This document shows, in pieces, positions 1 to 10,994 of a stretch of DNA of 64,000 bases (position 1 is its first letter; the number at the start of each line of letters is the position of its first letter). The stretch comes from Heterodera schachtii (lineage: Eukaryota > Nematoda > Chromadorea > Rhabditida > Heteroderidae). Below the pieces are notes generated by a model. The model did no database searches. It saw only the letters and a list, made by a program, of their open reading frames with translations, and was not told the DNA's origin. A program made the position numbers and the translations under genes. The stretch lies in assembly GCA_023374025.1 (NCBI GenBank), contig SIJG01000002.1:1213790-1277789 (forward strand), read 5' to 3'.

Positions 1-3000
1 TGCTCTCTCCCTCTTGCTGTTGTTGCTCCGCTTCCTCGTCCTCTTCACTGTCTTCGCCTTTGCCAATTTTCAGTTTGGCCGCACTGACAAACACTTGGCC
101 ATCGCCGGCCCCTTCGAGCAGTTGCCGAACCACGCGCATTATTTCCTCCTGGAAATGGCATCGCATCATTTTTGACTAATCGGCATTTAAAAAAACGCCT
201 GGACCTGGACAAAAAAACCAGAAAATTCAGGTTGCCGTAAAATGAACTGACTGGACCCGGACCCAGGAAAAACCCAGGCCTGGAAAACATTCGCCATGGT
301 ACCTCCACCCAATTCCCTATTGGTAGCCCTAAATTCCAAGGGGACAGTCCCTCTGGCAATCCAATTATGAAGATTGGTCTGATAATGCCCAAATAAACTG
401 TCGTTTTGGCCAGGCCCACCTGATTTGCTAGGTCCAATACCACCGTGTTCTCGCCAAAAGTGCGTTTCTTCATCAACCGGTCGTCGGTTTGCTGTTCAGG
501 CGCCGTTTCCTTTTCGGCAACGCTCGCTTTCGCCGCTTCGTCCACCGACAACAGTCCGAACTCGTCCACACGCTGCAGTTTGGAGCAAAACAGGGACGAC
601 TCGAGCACCACCACGTAGGAGCAAGTGCTGGGCTAAATTTAGAGTGAGAAAAATTGGTTGAAAAACGGGAAAAACAAACGAATTTGAGGGGGGGGGGGGG
701 GAGGGGGGAATAAAAATGGCAAAATGTATAAAAACAACAAAAAATACAGTTTGTTTTGAAGTGACACCGGGAGGAAATGTAAAAATGGCAAAACGTACAA
801 AAAAGCAAACTTTAAAAATTGTTTTTCATTTTTTTAACGACAACAAACGAATCAACCTCCAACATGTAGATGAACACTTTTTGGGCATTGATGTCCTCTC
901 GGCATTTCATGCGCACCTGACAGTCCCTGGAGAACAAAAGAGAGAGAAAATATAATAAATGGGAATGATTAAGAATGATCAAGAAATAAACATGAACAGT
1001 TTAAACATCTAAGGTTTCTGAAATGCACCAAATCCTTTCTCTTCTCTTCCCTCCCGAAAATTTCTCACCGATAAGCACCCGTCTCCGTGCACACATCGCC
1101 CTGTGTGTACATGTGCGCCACCTGCACCACCGACCCGTCCAACTTGCGCTCCACGGCTTTGCCCGGATGTTCTGTGGCCCATGCCTTAAAAAATATATTT
1201 TTTTTAGAATTTTGCCATTGAATTTGGTTTTGCCAACAAAAAAAGGTTTCGAAATCGCAAAGAGTTCCAACTTTGTGCACGGCTTCGTCAAATTTGCCGA
1301 GCAGTATGGTCTGCCGCCGCTGTTTGGTGCCGTCCTCCGCCGTCTCCTCGTGGTATTGGCTGACTGTACGGCCCAGGCACACCTCGTGCTTCCACCACCC
1401 TGTGCCGCCCTGCAGGCACACGTCCCCGCGCCAGAAACGGTCGACCAACGCCTGCGACATCGGACCAGCGCCGGAGTTTGTTGGAGGCTTAAAAAGAGAG
1501 AAAAAGTGATTCAATGTTGAACTGTATCAGTTAAATCACCGAATGTGGGGGCGTCGACGACCCTTGGGCCCCTCCGCCTCCCCTCGGCTCCATCGCCCGT
1601 TCGTCGCCCGCCGGTGGCTGTGCGCCTCTCTGCTGCGCCGCGGCACCCGCCTTTTTCATGGCCTCAAAAATGGCGTCCCATTGGTTCAGACTCGTCTCCA
1701 ACGAATCGTCGTCCTATTACATTTGTTGCGGAATTAATGATGAAAACATGACAAATGTTGAAAGCGAAAAAAACGAAAAAATCGGAATTAATTGGAAAAC
1801 AAATGTTGTTAGTCGATTCCTCCTCCCAATCGTCTTGGATTTTTAAATGAAATGCCAAAACAATCCATCAAAAGTGTCCAGATATTGTGCGCCTATTTTC
1901 AAAAATCGGGTACAAATTAAAGTTTTTTCAAGCCCTGATAGCCTAAATAGCATCTGTCACTATATAATGCTGCTTAAACAATCATGGCTTGAAAAAAAAG
2001 AAGTTAAATTTGGACCAATTTTTGAAAAAAGAAGCTAATGTCTTGCAAATGTCTGGTAACCCCATAAACCCAGAAACTGTGGTTGCTTACCACGAGGTGT
2101 GCCTGTAACAGTTTGGACATCACATTCTTCGCAATTTGAAGTGCCGAGCTGCGGTAGAGGCCGTACTCGCCGAGGAATTCGTTGCGCTGCTCCTCCTCCA
2201 ACTTTTGCATCGCTTTTGGCTTTGGTTCGGCCGCCGGCGGCAATTCATCGCTTTCGTCGGTTGGGGCGGAGGCGTAACAGCGAATTTCATACTCACTGGC
2301 GGGAGGAGGCTGAAAAGGGTTGCGTTTTTTCAAAAATTATGAATTAACTGAGTTTTGTATGACGAAACGTTTCGAAATTATTGTTGAAACTCTTTGAAAT
2401 GCTAAATTTCATGTAAATTTCTTTGATTTACAGCATTTACAATGCTAATTAACTAATGCCATCATTTAATCACGTTAAAATTATGTTACTTTTTTACGTA
2501 TTTAATTTCGAGAAATTTTGAATGTTTTCGGTGAAACTATGAATGTTTTGTTTTATTTGTTTGTGCCTGGAACGACGGATGAGCACAAATTTCGCGTGAA
2601 AGCACAATGACTTCGTAATGACAGGAGGACACTTCGTTAATGGAATGAATGTTTTGGCGCGCGTCCTAAGCGAATTGGACACAAAAAATGACACAGAAAT
2701 TAAGAGAGGACGCATAAATCTCACCTCGTCACATACGTAAAGCACCGTGGTCTTCCGAGGTTTGCCGGTCAAATCGCAAACCTTAAATTATTTTAAAAAT
2801 TTCCGCATTTCAAAGGCTGAGATTTAACTCGGGCATTTTTTTCAAAAATTACCGTGCCGTGGGTGTAAGTCACCGGGTAATAAGCCAATCGTTCGTCGCC
2901 CATTTTGCGAGTCGGCGGGTTGAGCTGGTCAAAATGTCTGGCCTCCTGAATTAGTAAAGTAAGCAATCTGTTTTTGTACCAAATACTTTGAGTCCAGTCA

Positions 3001-4270
3001 TTTGGTCAGCAAAAGTGAGTGTTAAAATTCATGAATTGTTTGTGACTTGGAAAAGCCATAAATCAATAATTTGAATTTTTCCTAAAAAATCCAAAGGGAG
3101 CGGAGAGAAACCGGCAACAAATTATTCGTAATTTTGGGGAAACGGACCACTTCCGCGTTCATGGCCACAAAATTGCCCAGAAAGTATTCCGTGCGCTTCT
3201 TGCTCTCCTTGTCCTCGTGGTACTGTAGCACATACCGCCCATGGCACAGCTCGTAGTTCCAGTACGGCTCGATGCGGTAGGAGCAGATCTGCTCCCGGTA
3301 GATAGATTGGATCAATTCGGCCGGACTCGGCCCGTGGTACGACTCGATACGCTTTTTGGACTAAAACGAATTTTAATCCAATTTAAAACCAAAAATAGGT
3401 AAAACTAAATTTAGAAAATACGCACAGACGAGGCCAACACGGGCAACACGCATTGGTATTCCTCCGCGTCGGCAGACACAATTTTGACCAATTTGGGCTG
3501 TTCTGCAGTGGCCGAACTGCTCGAAAATGACGACGACGGAGGAGGCGGCGACGGATGAGAGGACAAAGGCAAAGACTGACTTTGCTGTTGTTGTTCACTT
3601 CCATCATTTTCATTATCATTATCTTGATGCTGCTGCTGCTGAACTAAAACAAGAAAGGAACAAATTAATTTAATAATTGCCATTTTTAAAAAGGAGGGGG
3701 AAATTTAAAAGACTCAATTAAATCATCAATTTGAAAAAAGACAATTTTATAGAAATTATATCGCACTTGACCACCCTAATACCAGAGGGAATTGGACCAA
3801 GTTTTTGAATGGTCCGCAAACAAAAATTTAAACAACATTAAAATTTAAACTAATCCCCCCAACAAAAAGCTCCAAAAATTTGTGATTTGTAAGAAATTTA
3901 ATAATTGAAAACAAGAAAAAGCAATTCATCGTGAAACAATGTGTAAATAGGGACCTTTTCCATGTTCCGAAAATGGGTCTTGTGCCGCTGTCGTTGTCTT
4001 TGGAGAAGCGGTGGTTGGACTTATTGTTGTGGACTCTGATGGAAGAAATTGCTCAGGTAATTCGTCAAATGGTCTAAATTATAAAAAATAAAGCAATTTA
4101 CAAAAGTAATTAAAGCATTTTTTTGTTGAAACTGACTTAAACACGACTCTGTACGAAATGGAATCGTCGAGGGCCCGCAAATATTCCAATTCTTTAATGT
4201 CGACGAGGCAATAAGCTAACGGAAGAGCAATGGCCAAAATTAATATGGCCATCAAAAAATGCCAATGCAT
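1..4270 (-). CDS. ERLEC1-like: Erlectin (ER lectin with two MRH domains), 3' end outside window
   Basis: Erlectin is an ER-lumen lectin that reads trimmed N-glycans on misfolded glycoproteins and works with the HRD1/SEL1L degradation complex (family knowledge). The start is an ATG at 4270 followed by a hydrophobic signal peptide (MAILILAIALPLAYC). The next exons run 4270-4137, 4073-3955, about 3643-3430 (Gln/Ser/Pro-rich linker, then EEYQCVLP) and from 3360. The first MRH domain is in the exon from 3360 (CSYRIEPYWNYELCHGRYV, QYHEDKE, EYFLGNF). The second is at about 1490-1065 (GGTGWWKHEVCLGRTVSQYH, then GDVCTETGAYR), followed by the C-terminal MRH parts at 930-840 (VFIYMLEVDS) and 629-422 (CSYVVVLESSLFC, then GLLSVDE). 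Block order matches animal erlectin. An exon at about 143-1 is acidic and Gln-rich and runs off the left edge. Family identity is certain; the exact edges of the exons between 3100 and 1500 are less so. Confidence 0.9.
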
Positions 4271-5760
4271 TGGCAAATGGAAATTTGAAGACAAAAAAAT
4301 GAAAATGAATTCGGCTTGATTTTGTGAAATTTCTACATTAAAAATAAACGTAAGCATATGCAATTAAAAAAAGATACTCATAACGCCAAATAGTAGTCAT
4401 CCGAAGGAGGAAATTTCAAATTTGGGCACTTAAATTTGGGCACCGGGGTCAGAAAATGGTAACATGTGATTTCGTCAGTGAGTGATTTTTTGTGTTGTAT
4501 AACATGGACTAAAAAAACATTAATTTCGAGATAAAATGCATATGGATTAAAAAAGCCCGAAATATAGAGTAAAAAACTCAAAATGGCCAAATATGGACCA
4601 AAATATAGATTAAAAAATGCCAATGTATCAAACTCTCAAAAATTCCATAAAATTTGTTTTATCAAATTGCTTAAAACAACTTAGAAATACACTAAAAACT
4701 AAATAAAATTGCTTTAAAACCATAAAAAATGTCAAATTTTAGCTTCACAATTGCAAACCAATACATCTCAAAGGTTTTTTTGGCGAGTCTAAATCATTTG
4801 TCAGCGAAAATTTTCGGAAGCAAACAGAATACATAACTAAAAGAATTGCCAAATTTTGAAAAAAATTCTCTTTTTATGTTGAATTTTTTTTAAAATTCCA
4901 GAACATCAATCCTTAGGGGATGTATTTTTCGCAAATGGCCGAAAAATATGGACTACATAATAGGGAATTAGAGATACATACATCCCTCTTAGAAAAATTT
5001 AAAAAATTAATTTTTTGGTCGGAATTCAGACGCAGGACCGCATAATGGTGAGTGTATTTTGGCCATAACACCGCACACTCACTACGGCGGCCAGTAGGTG
5101 GGGCGAGTACTGGCTACGGAAGAAGTCCGCGCGTGATCCGCAGGCGGTTGACTGATTGGCGGGAGCCCTTCGGGCCCCCCGCAGTCAACCGCCTGTGGCG
5201 CTCGTCAGACTGCTTCCTCCGCCCTCCGTCTCGCCCCACTACTTGCTCCGTCTTCGCATGCTCGCAAAGGCGGGCGCAGCGCGCCCTCAGAAATTGTTTC
5301 CTGGCAATTATAAACTAGGAGGAATCGATCCATTACAATTTTTATCAGGGTCATTTTTTGAGGTTTTGAAGACCCTTAACTTTTGACAATTTTCTTTTGG
5401 ATCAAAAATTCTTTCGGATTCATCCTTTACATGCCGAGAGGAAGCGATTGATATCTATTTTTTGTATTTTATGCGTTTTAAGGCTTTGGACGGTTCAGTC
5501 CCACAGCCATTTGGCCACTTCAGTCCCGGGCCCATAATTTGACCCAGTGGTTTCCGCCAAAAAATTCTTTCAGATTCATGCATTACAGACCGAGAGGCGT
5601 CGAATGGTATATTATTCGTCCAATTCGGTTTGGTACACATATTCTTCAATTTTACCGTTAGATTTGAAAAATTAGCTATACAAACATTCAAAAATGCTTG
5701 AAATAATTTATGAATGAATATAAAAATTGGTTTTTTGCCTTATTTTCTCATACCAATACA
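4271..5760. other. Intergenic, AT-rich with one GC-rich hairpin and a short direct repeat
   Basis: No convincing coding exon. The stretch is AT-rich apart from a GC-rich fold-back block at about 5040-5290, listed separately. A short direct repeat is present: the segment starting near 5406 (AAAATTCTTTCGGATTCAT) recurs near 5560 with a few changes, both followed by CCGAGAGG-like sequence. The left part is the presumed promoter of the erlectin gene. Confidence 0.5.
5040..5290. repeat. GC-rich fold-back block
   Basis: Nested inverted repeats can be read directly: GCAGGCGGTTGACTG near 5130 pairs with CAGTCAACCGCCTG near 5185, and GTGGGGCGAG near 5098 pairs with CTCGCCCCAC near 5230. The apex is GGGAGCCCTTCGGGCCCCCC. 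Base composition is sharply GC-rich compared with its surroundings. It could be a fold-back transposable element or a structured RNA. It has no clear terminal repeats or target duplication, and no coding sense was found. Confidence 0.5.
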
Positions 5761-6407
5761 ATGCCTTCATTTATTAACTTCATAAGAAGTTTTTTTCGGC
5801 GTATTTTTGGGCCGGCGCGCCCTCGGCGTCATGAGGTAGGGTTTTTTGTGTTTATTTTTTGATCAAAAAATTAATTTTTCCCTCCCCGTTTTTGTTTGGG
5901 GGAGGGGCAATTTTTTGGCTTCAATCACTGTTTCCCAATCGATTTTACAGGCATGCTCGGTGGCATCTACAAAAAGATCATAAGCCTGGACCAGCTCAGC
6001 AACTTGCTTCGCCCGCAGATTGAGCCACCGCTCCGTTCGCTGGAAATTGACCTCCTCTGGGCCGACCCGTCGACGAGCATCACAGGCGTCCGGCCCAACG
6101 CCCGGCGCAAGGTGAGCGTCATGTTCGGCGCGGATGTCGTCGAGAGCATGCGCAACCTGCCTGGCATCGACTACATCGTCCGAGCGCATCAAGTGAGTTT
6201 TTTGCTTTTGATTTCACATTTTTTTCATATCAATAATTTTTCCCCCACTTTTTTCAGCTCGTCATGGACGGCGTGGAATACTTCGCGGACCGCCACCTGA
6301 TCACCTTGTTCTCGGCCCCGCGCTACACCGGCAAGAACAACACGGGCGCCACGCTGCTGATCGCGCCGGACCTGAGCCACACAATCACGCGCTTCCCGCC
6401 GGCCTGA
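5761..6407 (+). pseudogene. PP1-like Ser/Thr phosphatase, copy A, internally deleted
   Basis: This is a divergent member of the PP1 family. A short first exon at 5761 (MPSFINFIRSFFRRIFGPA) is followed after one intron by only the C-terminal half of the catalytic domain, at about 5952-6192 (DLLWADP, FGADVV, YIVRAHQ) and 6258-6407 (DGVEYFADRHLITLFSAPRY). The exons for the GDIHG, DYVDRG and GNHE metal-site motifs are absent. The intron looks like a fusion of the beginning of intron 1 and the end of a later intron of the related copy at 17-18.9 kb. The metal-ligand His of the usual CHGG motif reads Leu here (GMLGGI). The reading frame across the remaining intron is not clean with a good donor. 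It is most likely non-functional as a phosphatase, although the C-terminal half itself is open. Confidence 0.65.
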
Positions 6408-7383
6408 GGACGAGACGAATGGACGGACAGAACGCGCACACACACACTAACTGCACACAGAAGGATGGCGGAACTGCCCTGAGAACGATGCGTGTCGTGT
6501 GGAGAAATCGGATCGTCTTACCCCCCATTGTTGTATCGTATTGTAAAATCCCATTTTGCATGATAAACTACTCAAAAATTGCACCGAACGATGGGGCCAT
6601 TTGGAGCAAAACAAATTGTAGCAAAATTTTTGATGAGGATGTTTTGGGGATAAAACTATACGGAGGAAAATTCACAGTCGAGCAATCCCTCTCCTGGTTT
6701 CCTGTCAACTAAATTTGTTCCAACAATCTTGGTATTTGGATAGCCCCAAGAGTCCTCTATTAGCCTGCGAAAACGACCACGACCCGTCAATTAGGTAGTG
6801 AATGCGAACCGGCGCCATCTTAGCACAGTGACAACTTAGTCCCAGTGAAAATAGATATCAGTACTAAAAAAATAATCTGAGAACAAAAATAGCATTTAAA
6901 TTCGCTTTGAAAAGATTCTCCTTATTTTTTTGAGATAACAAATTTGTTCGGTTTAGTTGGAGATGAAGAAAGTTATGGCTGATCAAAAAAAAACAATACA
7001 AAATGGCACTTGTCAGTGTAACTTTTGAATTAGCGCGCAAAAATAACGCCAATTACGCTATTTGGCGTTATGAACAAAATTTTGTCAACCAAATGGCATC
7101 TGATCAGCTTTTTTCATCCCGAGATGGTTTTTTCTCATTGAGCTTTCAATTTATAAATAATATTTTTGTCCTGGGTCCATCCACAAAAAACAAGCACAAC
7201 ATGAGGCTAAAGCCTAACATTTGGGTACCCTGATTTATTGATGAATTAATTTCCATCAATTTTTCATTTCAATTAAGGCATATTTTGATTAATGTACCTA
7301 TTTATGTCGAACCTCTACTGACTCCCCATTTTCGCGCATCACCAAAAATAAAATTTGAAAAATACGCCTCCAAAAGACGACAG

Positions 7384-9034
7384 ATGACTGTGACATCGAC
7401 AAAAAACAATTCGTTTCCGAGCTCATTTAAGGACATTACTCTACACGACGTATGGGCCAGCAATTTGGAGGCCGAATTTGCCAAACTGCGCGACCTAATC
7501 GACGACTATCCATTCGTGGCTATGGACACCGAAGTACGCCATTTCAAAATTCTTTTTTTGTTGTTGTAAAATAGCGACAGTGCTTTGAATAAAATTATCA
7601 TTCTGATGAGCAAATGTAATTGTTGTGAATTTATCAAAATTCATATTTTTCAGTACCCCGGCGTCATCGCTACGCCGGTGGGCCAATTCCGCAGCAAGGA
7701 GGACTTCAATTATCAACAACTCAGGCTCAATGTGGACTGCTTGAAGCTCATCCAGGTACTTCGGGATTTAGAATCATTAAGCCTATCGCTTTTCTTGCTT
7801 CTATTTCCCGCCTTTTCAGGTCGGCTTCACTCTGATGAATGAGAAGGGTCAGTTGCCGCCCGCCCGTGACATTTTCCAATTCAATTTGCACTTCGATCCG
7901 AGCACCGATTCGTTTGCGCACAATTCGCTGGAACTGCTCAAAACGGCGGGCTTTGACTTCAACAAACACCAGGCAAAAACATTGGGTGGAGGGGTCGCAA
8001 ATTATTGCCAATTAATTTGCTGTATCTTAAAATAACACAAATTTAAAACATTTCATTGCTTTGTTTTCTATGTTTTAAAATTAGTTCATACACTGAATGG
8101 GTAAACTACTGTAAAAGAAAGTGGGGACAATAAATTTCTGATAATTGTATGATTTATTTATTTTCTAGACCCAATTTTTAAAATTTGCTTAACTAAGACC
8201 ATACAAAAATACGCTTTTTAATCATTTTTCATGATTTTAATAACATTTTCAGACGGAGGGCATCAAATTGGAGGACTTTGGTGAGCTGTTGACCACTTCC
8301 GGGCTGGTGGTTGAGCCGCGCATCACCTGGCTGACCTTCCACAGCTGTTTCGACTTCGGCTATCTCATCAGGGTTAACAAATCGGCATTTATTTCTAACA
8401 AATTATTTTTCCTTTTTGTAATAGGCTATTATGCTGGTCAAACTGCCCGAGGACGAGAAGGACTTCTTCCGCTACCATCGCAAATTGTTCCCGAACAGTT
8501 TCGATATCAAAATTCTGTTGCGACAGCCCGGGCCGCGTGACGCCATGCTCAAGGGCGGACTTCAGGAGGTACGCATACCATGGATAAAAGAGCAATTTTG
8601 GCAGTTCCAATGGGATTACCTCTCGGGAGCAGGCCAAAATTCTCGGGAAACAAAATTTTCATTTTGTTTATTTTTAATGGAAATTCAGCAAATTATCTAC
8701 TAGTTTTGTACATCGTTATACAAAACAGTTTTGTTAGCCTTTCAGCTGGCCGACCAACTGCACGTCCCACGCATTGGCCAATGCCACCAGGCCGGCTCGG
8801 ACTCGCTGCTCACCGCCATGACTTTCTTCAAATTGCAGGAATTGTTTTTCTCGGACAATTGGAAGGAGGTGATCAAATTTTCCAATCAGAGTTTACGGAC
8901 CAGTAACCATTGGACTATGACTCATAAATAAATTTCAGATTTCTGCCAAAGTCCAAGGGCACATGGCCGGTCTGTCCAACAGTCAGCTGAATGGTGGCAC
9001 CGGAATCACGACGAACAACAACGGGTTGGGCTAA
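7384..9034 (+). CDS. ccf-1: CCR4-NOT complex deadenylase subunit CAF1 (CNOT7/CNOT8)
   Basis: This is the DEDD-family 3'-5' exonuclease that shortens mRNA poly(A) tails within the CCR4-NOT complex in the cytoplasm (family knowledge). Seven exons were read: 7384-7533, 7654-7755, 7820-7972, 8253-8372, 8425-8568, 8746-8868 and 8939-9034. They encode 295 residues, close to the human length. Visible blocks are VWAxNLEAEF-like at the start, [17 protein letters not shown] (first catalytic Asp and Glu), [35 protein letters not shown] and [16 protein letters not shown]. All four acidic catalytic positions appear kept. Intron 3 (7973-8252) starts with GC; only that donor gives the expected KHQTEGI join. 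The ATG at 7384 was chosen because homology starts soon after it; TTG-led sequence upstream is open but has no homology. Confidence 0.95.
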
Positions 9035-9797
9035 GGGCGCCGGAAATGGGTTTTTTTCTGTCCATTGTCTCTTTATTTTGGCTGCACAAATCTCGCTTAA
9101 TCAATGGATGATGATCCGTCCGTCATCAATTATCATATTTATTGTTATTCGTTTCTTTTTCTCGATTTGATGTTCTTTATCCATTTTTCTTTCCTTCTTC
9201 ACTCAATTTTCATTGAAATTGTAAATGCACTCCGAAAACAACAAATTTATAAAAATGGAAATCGACTATTCTTTGACTCGTTAATTTATGTTTTGAGTGG
9301 TTGATGAACGGTAGCGAAATTTCTGTACCATGCAATTCACCCCTCCCCCCCCCCCCCCCCCCTCTAATAATTCTTTATGAAAAAAACTCCGAGAAAATCT
9401 GGAAACCAAAATAGGTAGGTAAATTCAAACTTTGGTATAATAATTAATTACTGTTTGTGACGCCCCGAATTTTTGCCCATGATAATAAATTGACCCTGGC
9501 TTACAATTAGTCAGAAACGACTGCTTGGTCATTCTTCGTTCTCAACCCAATTCTATGCTTACTTATTCCCTGTGATTTATATCAAATCGAATTCATAAAC
9601 AATAGAAATTTATTTGCTTTAAGTAATAAATCTGACAATGAGATTAATGGGGAATGTATCCAATATAAAGCTTAAAAGACTCTGCACAGTCAGAAATAAA
9701 TGGATAAAATGGAAAAATAAATCTCATATTTTGGGGATAAATCTCAAATTTATGGGGGAAAATGCCGGAATTGTCTGCCACTCGTTCCAGTGACGAA
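9035..9797. other. Convergent intergenic region with a poly-C run
   Basis: This lies between the 3' ends of the CAF1 gene (+) and the CENP-A-like gene (-). It is AT-rich. A long C homopolymer lies at about 9342-9361. No coding exon, RNA gene or long repeat was seen. Confidence 0.5.
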
Positions 9798-10689
9798 TCA
9801 GCGTGAGCTCGGCTTGGCAAATGTCTAAAAACCAAATTTGATCAACAATTTTTTTTAGAAAAAAAGGAAATTACATCGCCACGAATTTTGCGGACCAATT
9901 GCATGTCCTTTGGCATAATTGTCACCCGACCAGCATGGATTGCGCACAAATTGGTGTCCTCAAGCAACCCAATCAGATAAAGTTCAGCCGCCTCCTGAAA
10001 CAAGTCATTCGGATGAACACAAAAATGTTGGCTCTATTGCCGTTGACACAATCATTTTCCTAGAAGCTTCCAAATTCAACGTTCTTGGTATCATTCGATA
10101 GCCCCAAGATTCCTCTATAATCTACGAATTTCAAAAATTCATTACGTTCAAAAAAAGTAATGACCAGAAAACGCAAAAATTGTTTTATGAACGTTATTGA
10201 CCGTAACTTTTTTGAAACAATAGAGGACTCTTAAGGTTATCGGATGATACCAAGATATGGTCGTGTGAATTGCAATAGAGCCAAAATGTTTGTGGGGGTG
10301 GACCTGAAGCGCGAGAAGGGCCAAGCCCCGCCATTTGATGTCGTCGGCAACGGTCATTCCCTGCGTAACTTCGCGGACGAGGCGGACAAAGGGACGGCGC
10401 GGGATGAGCAAATTGACACTTTTTTGATACTTGCGAATTTCTTTCAACGCCAGAGCACCTAAATTTTTTGACAAATTTGAATTTTCCATTTTCGTTTGTT
10501 TTTGCCTTTTTTGTGGTGTCGTTTTTGCTGCATTTTCACTGGTGGCAATTCCTTATAGCCGATTCGTTTTGGTCCAGCAGTTTTGGTGGCCAATTGGGTG
10601 CGCATGCTCCTCATCTTCTGCTGCTGTTGGAAGGAGCCTTGCTCCTTTCTCGACTGCGACTTTTTCGCCGTTTGTTTGACGCGTGGCAT
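9798..10689 (-). CDS. CENP-A-like centromeric histone H3 variant
   Basis: This is a histone H3 relative that would replace H3 in centromeric nucleosomes. Four exons on the minus strand (10689-10506, 10458-10304, 9994-9875, 9824-9798) give 161 residues, against about 135 for canonical H3. The tail keeps H3-like words ([20 protein letters not shown]) around a Gln-rich insert. The core reads [23 protein letters not shown], then a loop 1 two residues longer than H3 with a Trp ([18 protein letters not shown]), then [19 protein letters not shown] and IRGD. The longer loop and its Trp are CENP-A hallmarks (family knowledge); the final helices are nearly pure H3. Having introns also argues against a replicative H3. 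Intron 1 is only 47 bp and must begin with GC to keep frame. Intron 2 holds an inverted-repeat element. The alternative is an odd non-centromeric H3 variant. Confidence 0.8.
10081..10256. mobile_element. MITE-like palindromic element in a CENP-A-like gene intron
   Basis: The left end (TTGGTATCATTCGATAGCCC) is matched in reverse complement at the right end, about 10219-10256 (GGTTATCGGATGATACCAAG). Pairing continues inward (GTTCAAAAAAAGT against AACTTTTTTGAAAC). It has no coding capacity. A related half-copy lies near 6726-6762 (TTTGGATAGCCCCAAGAG). It sits entirely within intron 2 (9995-10303) of the histone gene. Confidence 0.6.
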
Positions 10690-10994
10690 CTATTACCTCG
10701 AATTTGATCAAATTTCAAAAACAAAGTCTGTAAAGATTAACAAGTTAAGAGAGATAAGGGGAGAAAACGAATGCATTTGATTATGAGATGCAAGTTAAAA
10801 ATTAAAATTCGAAATTCACAGCTTTTGAATTTACATTCAAATTCAAAAACGAAATGCCAAAGAAAATAAAAATATTTTTCAAAAAATTTTTAATTGATGT
10901 TTAGGGAACACGAAAAATTACATTAGAGAATTTAGGTTTTATAAATTGTTTTGGACATAAATTTGCCAACATTGCCTTCGTTTTTTTTCCGGGG

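Noticed and set aside
5052..5386. Arg/Pro-rich open frames
   Set aside because: They follow the GC-rich hairpin arms and have no homology; explained by the fold-back structure.
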